Below are positions 1 to 4,771 of a stretch of DNA of 7,764 nt, in pieces (the stretch's first letter is position 1; the number at the start of each line of letters is the position of its first letter). The stretch is from NCBI GenBank assembly GCA_902778985.1, contig CACYZS010000048.1, forward strand, positions 1-7,764, given 5' to 3'. The notes under the pieces are model-generated. The model saw nothing but the letters and a program-made list of their open reading frames with translations. It was not told where the DNA came from and ran no database searches. This stretch comes from an uncultured Ruminococcus sp. Its GTDB lineage: Bacteria; Bacillota; Clostridia; Oscillospirales; CAG-272. The translations under genes were made by a program, and so were the position numbers.

Positions 1-297
1 CTGAACGTCCTGAAGGATTACCAGTTCGACGTCATCAAGATCGATATGCGGTTCCTCTCCAATCTCGAAAACAACGAGAAGGCGAAAACGCTGATCGACT
101 GCATCATCCAGATGGCGAACCGGATCCAGATGCTCACCTTGACCGAGGGCGTCGAGACCAAAGTGCAGGCGGACTTCCTGAACAGGATCGGCTGCACCCG
201 CCTGCAGGGCTACCTGTTCGGCAAACCGATCCCGAAAGAGGCGCTCTACGACCGCATCGACAAAGGCGAGTTGGTCGTGTCGGAAAAGAGACTGTAA
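1..297 (+). CDS. EAL-domain protein, C-terminal fragment (c-di-GMP phosphodiesterase)
   Basis: The reading frame is open from the first base of the window and gives 98 residues before TAA, so the start and most of the protein lie outside. Seen in the sequence: a FDVIKID strand near residues 9-15, a TEGVET segment with a downstream Gln (the metal and catalytic loop of EAL domains), then GC-x3-LQGYLFGKPIP close to the C-terminus. These match the last third of an EAL domain, which hydrolyses cyclic-di-GMP to pGpG. The catalytic EAL motif and the DDFGTG loop are upstream of the window, so activity cannot be judged, nor can an attached GGDEF or sensor domain. The Glu and Gln expected in the visible part are present, which argues against a degenerate domain. 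The family call is firm; the exact role is unknown. Confidence 0.9.
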   Translation: MNVLKDYQFDVIKIDMRFLSNLENNEKAKTLIDCIIQMANRIQMLTLTEGVETKVQADFLNRIGCTRLQGYLFGKPIPKEALYDRIDKGELVVSEKRL

Positions 298-344
298 GGG
301 AAGACGAAGGGCAAAAATCAGTATGATAATAGGAGGTTGTTCAA

Positions 345-638
345 ATGGTATATTATAAACACGCAAGACTCAAAAGCACCTTAGACAGAATTCTTGAAGA
401 AGAATCGAATCTAGGGCATCACTTGAAATCCGCCGTTATGGCAGATATGCTAACAAGATATGATCTTATTTTTGAAGACTCCGAGAAACATTATCAATAT
501 CATCATGAGTGTTGTAGAAGATCAAGCACGTTAGTCAAACTAATTAACCAACGGGAAGCAGAGGGATATAAACTAGTGTTCCATATAATGAGTGACTTGG
601 CGACAAGACACGAACTCTTCTTTGAAAAAGAAAAATGA
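345..638 (+). CDS. Hypothetical protein, 97 aa, AT-rich orphan
   Basis: I do not recognise this protein. The ATG at 345 is preceded by a near-perfect Shine-Dalgarno AGGAGGT (331-337) with 7 nt spacing, which makes translation likely. The product is soluble-looking, mostly helical by composition, charged and rich in His, Glu and Tyr, with no signal peptide or membrane segment. A cluster H49-Y-Q-Y-H53-H54-E-C56-C57 could bind a metal, but this is only a pattern. GC content is about 36% (107 of 294 bases), far below its neighbours, and it uses AGA, TTA, CTA and ATA codons that the other genes avoid. That suggests recent acquisition. It lies 47 nt after the EAL gene on the same strand and could be read from that transcript; no convincing promoter or terminator of its own was seen. 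Confidence 0.7.
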   Translation: MVYYKHARLKSTLDRILEEESNLGHHLKSAVMADMLTRYDLIFEDSEKHYQYHHECCRRSSTLVKLINQREAEGYKLVFHIMSDLATRHELFFEKEK

Positions 639-712
639 ACCAAAACACATACCTTTAACAACTCCCGTTTTGCCTTTTCCGTCTCGGCGAATCATTAAAA
701 GGGAACCGAATC

Positions 713-775
713 GTTCCGACGACGCTCGCGCGGGACTCTGATATGTTCCGGCGACGCTGTCGCTTGGGACTCTGA
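713..775 (+). repeat. Two imperfect tandem repeats upstream of the structured block
   Basis: Unit A (713-741) and unit B (745-775) both read GTTCCGRCGACGCT, then CGC, then GGGACTCTGA, differing by an A/G change and a short insertion in B. A small inverted repeat GGAAC/GTTCC (702-706 with 713-717) marks the left edge. The right half of unit B is also the left arm of the long inverted repeat at 758-883, so the same sequence module occurs three times here, twice direct and once inverted. No reading frame across it looks like a protein. Confidence 0.6.
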
Positions 776-883
776 ACCCGCGTCTCGGACGACAAAGCGG
801 AAGATTTTACTGTGCCGGGGCGAGACGCTTGGAATATGCACGGCTCCGCCGCGCATATTCGGGGTTCTGAGTCGTGAGCGACG
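758..883. other. Nested inverted repeats with three-way-junction layout (candidate structured RNA or repeat element)
   Basis: Three stems fit together without overlap. The outer stem pairs 758-779 with 862-883: 22 positions, 17 Watson-Crick, 3 G-U when read as plus-strand RNA, and 2 mismatches. Immediately inside is an 8-bp perfect stem, 780-787 with 821-828, with a 33-nt loop. After 3 nt comes a 13-bp stem, 832-844 with 848-860, with a TCC loop and one imperfect pair. One nucleotide later the outer stem closes. This is a complete three-way-junction layout. It may be a small RNA, a folded transcript end or a dispersed chromosomal repeat. No known family is recognised, and no promoter was seen directly upstream on the plus strand. 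On the minus strand it would be the trailer of the tRNA-Lys transcript. The outer stem pairs better as plus RNA, while the TCC hairpin pairs better as minus RNA. Confidence 0.5.
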
Positions 884-889
884 CATGAT

Positions 890-933
890 AAGAGAATGGC
901 ACGGACACCCGATGGTGTTCGTGCCATTCTCTT
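890..933. terminator. 20-bp hairpin directly behind tRNA-Lys (possible terminator or trailer element)
   Basis: Arms 890-909 and 914-933 pair over 20 bp around a CGAT loop. There is a single imperfect pair, which is G-U as plus RNA and A-C as minus RNA. The stem base is AAGAGAA against TTCTCTT, so the 3' arm is U-rich at its end on either strand, but no clean U-run follows. It begins 1 nt beyond the encoded CCA of the tRNA, where a minus-strand transcript would be expected to end or be trimmed. A terminator is the simplest reading. The weak tail leaves room for a processing signal or a repeat element. Confidence 0.5.
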
Positions 934-934
934 A

Positions 935-1010
935 TGGTGCACCTCCAGGGACTCGAACCCTGGACCCACTGATTAAGAGTCAGTTGCTCTACCAACTGAG
1001 CTAGAGGTGC
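935..1010 (-). tRNA. tRNA-Lys (anticodon CTT)
   Basis: Read on the minus strand, the 76 nt fold as a full cloverleaf. The acceptor GCACCTC pairs with GAGGTGC. The D arm contains AGCTCAGTTGGTAGAGC. The anticodon stem ACTGA/TCAGT encloses the 7-nt loop CTCTTAA, giving anticodon CTT at positions 34-36 (reads Lys AAG). The T arm carries the invariant GGTTCGAGTCC. The discriminator base is A and the 3' CCA is encoded in the DNA. It is a single tRNA gene with its own consensus promoter 22 bp upstream. Confidence 0.98.
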
Positions 1011-1031
1011 GTTTTTCGGACAGCGTATTGT

Positions 1032-1060
1032 ATTATATCCCATCTTTTTGCGTTTGTCAA
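1032..1060 (-). promoter_or_regulatory. Vegetative sigma promoter for tRNA-Lys
   Basis: On the minus strand, TTGACA (1055-1060) and TATAAT (1032-1037) are separated by exactly 17 bp: a perfect consensus promoter. Transcription would start about 1025, roughly 15 nt before the mature tRNA 5' end at 1010. This suits a highly expressed stable RNA. Confidence 0.9.
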
Positions 1061-1114
1061 GGGGCAAAAACGATTTTTTGCGTTTTTTGTTTCGGGGCGC
1101 TTTTGCGCGAATAC

Positions 1115-1143
1115 TTGACAGGGGGGGCGCGGTTTGTTATAAT
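1115..1143 (+). promoter_or_regulatory. Vegetative sigma promoter for the sufC-sufB/D pair
   Basis: TTGACA (1115-1120) and TATAAT (1138-1143) are separated by 17 bp, with an additional TGT directly before the -10 (extended -10). Start of transcription is expected near 1150. It begins close to a small hairpin (CGTCC at 1153-1157 with GGACG at 1161-1165) in a leader of about 75 nt. It is divergent from the tRNA promoter, with 54 bp between the two -35 boxes. No obvious operator palindrome overlaps the boxes. Confidence 0.88.
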
Positions 1144-1225
1144 CTTGGGTGGCGTCCTCGGGACGGCGCGGATCGGGAAACGGTCGGCGCGCGGCGGTCC
1201 CACAAACGGACGGGAGAGGTATTCT

Positions 1226-1960
1226 ATGCTTCAGATCAAGAACGTGTCGTTTTCGGTGTCGGAGAACGACGGGGAAAAGGAGATCCTGCGGGACGTTTCC
1301 CTGACGGTGCCCGACCGGAAACTGCTGGTCATCACGGGACCGAACGGCGGGGGCAAATCGACGCTCGCGAAACTGATCGCGGGGATCGAGCGCCCGACGG
1401 CGGGCTCGATCGTCTTCAACGGCGAAGACGTCACGAATAAAAACATCACCGAACGCGCGCGGGCGGGCATCGCCTTCGCGTTTCAGCACCCCGTGCGCTT
1501 CAAGGGGATCCGCGTCCTCGACCTTTTGCGGCTCGCGACGGGGAAGAACGCGTCGGTCGCCGAGGCGTGCGAGATGCTCTCGCAGGTCGGGCTGTGCGCG
1601 AAGGAGTATATCAACCGCGAGGTCAACGACAGCCTTTCGGGCGGGGAACTCAAGCGGATCGAGATCGCGACGGTGATCGCGCGCGGCGCGAACCTGACGG
1701 TCTTCGACGAGCCCGAGGCGGGGATCGACCTCTGGAGTTTCCAGAACCTGATCAAAGTATTCCGCAAGATGCGCGCCGAGATCCGCGACAGTTCGATCGT
1801 CATCATTTCCCACCAGGAACGGATCCTCAAGATCGCGGACGAGATCGTCGTCTTAAAGGACGGAAGGATCGACCGCCGGGGCACGCCGGACGAACTGTTC
1901 CCGACGCTCTGCGACGCGGCGAACGTCTCGGCTCCGTGCCGGATGGCGGAGGAGGACTGA
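1226..1960 (+). CDS. sufC: SufC-type Fe-S cluster assembly ATPase (minimal SUF, SmsC-like)
   Basis: This is a cytosolic ABC ATPase that powers a SufB/D-type scaffold during iron-sulfur cluster assembly. Despite the ABC fold it is not a transporter; no permease is nearby. At 244 residues it has the usual SufC length. Visible motifs are Walker A GPNGGGKST (38-46), Q-loop Gln87, signature LSGGE (137-141), Walker B LTVFDEP with D161 and E162, and switch His196. The phrase DEPEAGID after Walker B differs from the DEIDSGLD of classical bacterial SufC and fits the two-gene minimal branch found in anaerobic bacteria and methanogens. The ATG at 1226 is chosen because it follows a GGGAGAGG ribosome site and lies downstream of the promoter. 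The same frame is open back to 1007, but that extension crosses the promoter and the tRNA edge. The next gene starts 1 nt after its stop, so translational coupling is likely. Confidence 0.92.
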   Translation: MLQIKNVSFSVSENDGEKEILRDVSLTVPDRKLLVITGPNGGGKSTLAKLIAGIERPTAGSIVFNGEDVTNKNITERARAGIAFAFQHPVRFKGIRVLDLLRLATGKNASVAEACEMLSQVGLCAKEYINREVNDSLSGGELKRIEIATVIARGANLTVFDEPEAGIDLWSFQNLIKVFRKMRAEIRDSSIVIISHQERILKIADEIVVLKDGRIDRRGTPDELFPTLCDAANVSAPCRMAEED

Positions 1961-1961
1961 C

Positions 1962-2888
1962 ATGCCGGAACTGAATCAACTGCAAAAGAAGATCCTCGAA
2001 GAGGTCGCCGACCTGCACAAAGTGCCGGAAGGGGCGTACAATATCCGCTCGGACAGTAAGTCGGTCGGGCGGCGTTCGACCGAGAACATCGAGATCGTGC
2101 CCAAAACCGACGTCAGCGGACTGGATATCAGGATCCGCCCGGGCACTAAGAACGAGAGCGTGCATATCCCGGTCATTCTGACCGAGAGCGGGCTTCGCGA
2201 GACCGTCTACAACGACTTTTTCGTCGGCGAGGGCGCCGACGTCCTGATCGTCGCGGGCTGCGGCATCGACAACTGCGGGAACCAGGACTCCGAACACGAC
2301 GGGATCCACCGCTTCTTCGTCGGGCGCGGCGCGTCGGTGCGCTACGTTGAGAAACACTACGGGCAGGGAGAGGGAAGAGGAAAACGCATCCTCAACCCCG
2401 TGACCGAAGTGACGCTCGAAGAGGGCGCGTCGATGGAGATGGAGATGGTGCAGATCAAGGGCGTCGACGATACCGATCGCAAAACCGTCGCCAAACTCGG
2501 CGCGGGCGCGAAACTGGTCGTGCGCGAACGCCTGATGACCCACGGAGAACAGCGGGCGGTCAGCGCCTACGACGTCGAACTGAACGGCGCGGGGGCGTCC
2601 GCCGACGTGGTGTCGCGTTCGGTGGCGAAGGACGACTCCTTCCAGCGTTTCGACGCCAAGATCGTCGGCAACGCCGAGAGCCGCGGGCATACCGAGTGCG
2701 ACTCGATCATCATGGATCGCGGGCGGATCCTCGCCGTCCCGGCGCTCGAAGCCAACGACGTCGACGCCGCGCTGGTCCACGAAGCCGCCATCGGTAAGAT
2801 CGCCGGCGCGCAGTTGATCAAACTGATGACGCTCGGGCTGACCGAACGCGAAGCAGAAGAACAGATAGTAAACGGCTTCTTATCTTAA
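1962..2888 (+). CDS. SufB/SufD-family Fe-S cluster scaffold, short minimal form (SmsB-like)
   Basis: This is the partner of the upstream ATPase and probably the scaffold on which clusters are built. At 308 residues it is much shorter than E. coli SufB (about 495) or SufD (about 420): it keeps the beta-helix core and C-terminal helical region and lacks the long N-terminal part. The C-terminal segment reads LEANDVDAALVHEAAIGKI, then a QLIKLM-x-LGLTE helix, which is the conserved SufB/D end that docks SufC. His273-Glu274 correspond to the HE pair of SufB. Three cysteines are candidate ligands: C100 and C105 (GCGIDNCGN) and C246. With one SufB/D protein instead of two, a homodimeric B2C2 complex is expected. 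No SufS, SufU or SufE gene is in the window. GGAGGA inside the end of the previous gene serves as ribosome site. Whether to name it SufB or SufD is arbitrary for this branch. Confidence 0.88.
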   Translation: MPELNQLQKKILEEVADLHKVPEGAYNIRSDSKSVGRRSTENIEIVPKTDVSGLDIRIRPGTKNESVHIPVILTESGLRETVYNDFFVGEGADVLIVAGCGIDNCGNQDSEHDGIHRFFVGRGASVRYVEKHYGQGEGRGKRILNPVTEVTLEEGASMEMEMVQIKGVDDTDRKTVAKLGAGAKLVVRERLMTHGEQRAVSAYDVELNGAGASADVVSRSVAKDDSFQRFDAKIVGNAESRGHTECDSIIMDRGRILAVPALEANDVDAALVHEAAIGKIAGAQLIKLMTLGLTEREAEEQIVNGFLS

Positions 2889-2897
2889 ATTAATTCG

Positions 2898-2925
2898 GGG
2901 CGGGCAGAAATGCCCGCCCTTACTT
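2898..2925 (+). terminator. Intrinsic terminator after the suf pair
   Basis: GGGCGGGCA (2898-2906) pairs perfectly with TGCCCGCCC (2911-2919) around a GAAA tetraloop. It is followed by the T-rich TTACTTT (2920-2926). It begins 10 nt after the scaffold gene's stop codon, where the operon transcript should end. Confidence 0.75.
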
Positions 2926-2937
2926 TGCCGGTGCTGT

Positions 2938-2970
2938 CCGTTTGTCGAAGGTCGAAACTTCGACAAACGG
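2938..2970. terminator. Second perfect hairpin, possible backup terminator
   Basis: A 13-bp perfect stem (2938-2950 with 2958-2970) has a 7-nt loop and lies 18 nt after the first terminator stem. The following plus-strand sequence GCGCTTTATTTG has only a delayed T-rich stretch, so termination would be weaker. The word TTTGTCGA in the left arm recurs just downstream at 2980. It may be a backup terminator or a small repeat element; which one cannot be told from a single copy. Confidence 0.45.
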
Positions 2971-3229
2971 GCGCTTTATTTGTCGATGTATAAAACGAAA
3001 ACGGATTATGCACTCCGAAGAAAAACGGGAAAGCGACGGCGGCAAAAAGCGAAACGGCGCGAAAAAGAAAAGCGGCGGTTCCCAGCAAACCGTCGAAAAG
3101 CGAATGATTATGAACGAAAAATGGGAAACATACGGCTTTCATACGAAAAGAGCCGATTTGTCGGACGTTTCCCGGAAGGGCGTTTCCGGGGCGAAAAAAG
3201 GAAGGGAAACAGAAATCGACAGGGGCGCG
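2971..3229. other. Purine-rich stretch without a convincing gene
   Basis: The plus strand is strongly enriched in A and G, with many GAAAA and CGAAAA runs. Overlapping frames here translate to Lys/Arg-dominated low-complexity sequence without good ribosome sites, so no protein is called. One clean short hairpin, CCCGGAA (3171-3177) with TTCCGGG (3184-3190), is visible, but it lacks a T-tail on the plus strand. It may serve as the leader region of the next gene or hold an unrecognised RNA. Confidence 0.5.
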
Positions 3230-3238
3230 TGATAGAAT
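3230..3238 (+). promoter_or_regulatory. Possible extended -10 promoter for the DUF6514-like gene
   Basis: TGA-TAGAAT (3230-3238) fits an extended -10 element, with 27 nt between it and the ATG at 3266. No good -35 box exists at 16-18 bp upstream, so this rests on the -10 alone. The preceding operon ends in a terminator, so the small gene needs some promoter in this area. Confidence 0.3.
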
Positions 3239-3265
3239 GAAGAAAAAAACGGGAGCGACGGGGAT

Positions 3266-3529
3266 ATGACGGTAAAAACCGATTCGAAAAACGGGGAGAT
3301 CATTCGTCGGGACGAGGTCAGGCGCGAGGGCGTTTCCGCCGTCTACCGGCTGATCCGGCACGAGGACGGCTTCGCCGTTTCGGTCGAGTGCGACGGGCAA
3401 AGCGAGACGGTCGGGTGCTTCCCGGGCGGACTTCCCGACGCGCGGATCCTCTACGACCTCGCGGTGCGCGAACTGATCCTGCCGGGGACGCTTGCCGACG
3501 TCTGGCGCGATCTGCACACGGAAGGTTGA
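3266..3529 (+). CDS. Small conserved-looking protein, DUF6514-like, 87 aa
   Basis: This is a soluble 87-residue protein of unknown function. The layout is a variable charged N-terminus, then YRLIRHEDGFAVSVE (two predicted strands), a Gly/Pro turn, and a final helix-turn ending LPGTLADVWRDL. It resembles the small clostridial DUF6514 proteins, which end in a similar 'SP-x-TL-x-DV-x-DL' segment. This match is from memory of the pattern and is tentative. Codon use and GC are host-like. The ribosome site is moderate (GGGAG at 3251, about 10 nt before ATG). It stands alone on the plus strand, and its stop is 2 nt from the stop of the RNase M5 gene coming the other way, without room for a terminator between them. 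Confidence 0.65.
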   Translation: MTVKTDSKNGEIIRRDEVRREGVSAVYRLIRHEDGFAVSVECDGQSETVGCFPGGLPDARILYDLAVRELILPGTLADVWRDLHTEG

Positions 3530-3531
3530 AG

Positions 3532-4110
3532 TCAGGCGAAAAGGGAAAGGAACTCGTCCCGCGAAAACAGGATATTCACCGCGTCGAGCAGGGCGTTGGC
3601 GGGCAGGTCTTCGGGCAGCCCGAGCGACTTCGCCACCTCGGCGCGGCGTTTTTCCGCGTCGGGTCTGCCGGACAGTCCGAGTTCGTAGAAGTCGGTCTTG
3701 GTGACGGGGGGCGACGCCGGGCGTTCGGGCGCGTCCGAGAGGAAGGGGGAAAAGATCCCGCGCAGCACGTCGGGCGTCATGCCCTCCACCCCGAGCAGTC
3801 CCGCCTTGCCGGGCTTGCTTTTGCGTCTTTCCTTGCCCGGGATCTGCGGGATATAGAGGTGGATCACCCGGTCGGGGGGTAGGATCTCGGATAGGAACGC
3901 GCGGATCTGCCGCCCGCCGCCGTCGCTGTCGGTCAGAAGGATCACCGGGCTTTTTTCGGCGAGCCGACGGAGCAGGGCGCGCGTGCCGTCGCTGTTGAAT
4001 ACGGCGAAGCCCCCGGTCGAGAAGACCGGGGTGTCGAACAGGGACGAGAGGGCGATCTTGTCGTACTTGCCCTCGACGATCACGGGATAGCGCACGCGCA
4101 GTTTATCCAT
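3532..4110 (-). CDS. rnmV: Ribonuclease M5 (5S rRNA maturation)
   Basis: This Toprim-domain nuclease cuts both sides of the 5S rRNA precursor in Gram-positive bacteria. At 192 residues it has the family length. The Toprim motifs are present: VIVEGK with catalytic Glu13, and LLTDSDGGGRQIR with Asp61 and Asp63. They are followed by the LYIP and GVEG (107-110) segments seen in RNase M5. The C-terminal DUF4093-type domain is recognisable from KTDFYELGLSG, the EKRRAEVAKSLGLP segment and ANALLDAVNILFSRDEF, with the expected order and spacing. It is the last gene of the minus-strand operon. Its ATG lies inside the end of the endonuclease III gene (8-nt overlap), with GGGAGG as ribosome site. In B. 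subtilis the enzyme acts with ribosomal protein L18; nothing here bears on that. No odd residues were noted. Confidence 0.9.
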   Translation of the reverse strand: MDKLRVRYPVIVEGKYDKIALSSLFDTPVFSTGGFAVFNSDGTRALLRRLAEKSPVILLTDSDGGGRQIRAFLSEILPPDRVIHLYIPQIPGKERRKSKPGKAGLLGVEGMTPDVLRGIFSPFLSDAPERPASPPVTKTDFYELGLSGRPDAEKRRAEVAKSLGLPEDLPANALLDAVNILFSRDEFLSLFA

Positions 4111-4771
4111 TTCGCGCCTCCCGCAGCCGCTTTTCGCAAAGCCCCCGCGCGGCGAGCGGACAATCGGCGCACGCCGGGTTCTGCGCCCGGCAGACCTCGC
4201 GCCCGAACCAGACGATCCGGTGACAGAAGGCGGGGCCTTCCTTTTCGTCCATCAATCCTTGCAGGATCTTTTCGATCTTGTAGGGATTTTTCTCTTTTTC
4301 GGGGTAGAAGCCGAGCCGTCCGCAGATGCGGATGCAGTGGGTGTCGGTGACGTAGCCGCCCCGCCCGAAGACGTCGCCGCGCAAAAGGTTCGCGATCTTG
4401 CGCCCCACGCCGGGCAGACGGAGCAGGTCGTCCATTTCCTCGGGGACGCGCCCGCCGAACTCGTCGAGCAGCATCTTCGAGGCGTTCACCAGATCCTCGG
4501 CTTTGCGGTGATAGAGCCCGCAGGACTTGACGTAGGTCTCCACCTCGGCAACCTCCGCCGCAGCCATCGAGGCAGCGTCGGGGAAGCGGGTGAAGAGCGG
4601 CCCCGCGGTCAGGTTGACGCGCGCGTCGGTGCACTGGGCGGACAGGCGCGCCATCACGAGCAGACGCCACGGATCGTCCCCGCCCCAGAGCAGGGCGCAT
4701 TCGTCGGGATAGAGTTCCTTTAGGGCGGCGTTGACCGCCGCGATGCGTTCCCGCTTCTCGGTTTTGTTCAC
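4103..4771 (-). CDS. nth: Endonuclease III (DNA glycosylase/AP lyase)
   Basis: This base-excision repair enzyme removes oxidised pyrimidines and nicks the abasic site. It has 222 residues, close to the E. coli enzyme (211). Visible are the helix-hairpin-helix LPGVGRKIAN (119-128) with catalytic Lys125, TDTH with catalytic Asp143, and the C-terminal iron-sulfur cysteines C194, C201, C204 and C212. The last spacing is C-x7-C instead of the usual C-x5-C (see findings). The start is GTG at 4771, preceded by AAAGGAG with about 6 nt spacing. The GTG overlaps the TGA of the maf gene as GTGA, a typical coupling arrangement. Its own stop overlaps the start of rnmV by 8 nt. As a [4Fe-4S] protein it depends on Fe-S assembly of the type encoded by the nearby suf pair, though the two loci are not co-transcribed. 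Confidence 0.94.
   Translation of the reverse strand: MNKTEKRERIAAVNAALKELYPDECALLWGGDDPWRLLVMARLSAQCTDARVNLTAGPLFTRFPDAASMAAAEVAEVETYVKSCGLYHRKAEDLVNASKMLLDEFGGRVPEEMDDLLRLPGVGRKIANLLRGDVFGRGGYVTDTHCIRICGRLGFYPEKEKNPYKIEKILQGLMDEKEGPAFCHRIVWFGREVCRAQNPACADCPLAARGLCEKRLREARNG

Noticed and set aside
322..330. TATGATAAT resembles a -10 box just before the orphan ORF.
   Set aside because: Transcription would start inside or after the ribosome site at 331-337, and no -35 lies at the correct distance.
713..775. Tandem units taken as the start of a CRISPR array.
   Set aside because: Only two imperfect units lie directly next to each other without spacers, and no cas gene is near.
655..969. Minus-strand frames covering the repeat block and the tRNA.
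   Set aside because: They read through a tRNA gene and hairpins; the sequence is explained by RNA and repeat structure instead.
298..1010. Integration of a mobile element at the tRNA-Lys gene, with the AT-rich ORF as cargo.
   Set aside because: No copy of the tRNA 3' end, integrase or direct-repeat boundary is present in the window; composition alone does not prove it.
1001..1813. Long open frame on the minus strand opposite sufC.
   Set aside because: It is antisense to a clear ABC ATPase, runs through the tRNA promoter, and its translation has the Arg/Asp-rich look of GC-rich shadow frames.
1827..2780. 317-codon minus-strand frame opposite the SufB/D gene.
   Set aside because: The plus-strand gene has conserved motifs throughout; the opposite frame has none and no good ribosome site.
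2942..3240. Two overlapping small frames rich in Lys and Arg.
   Set aside because: Low complexity, overlap with the second hairpin or weak starts, no family resemblance.
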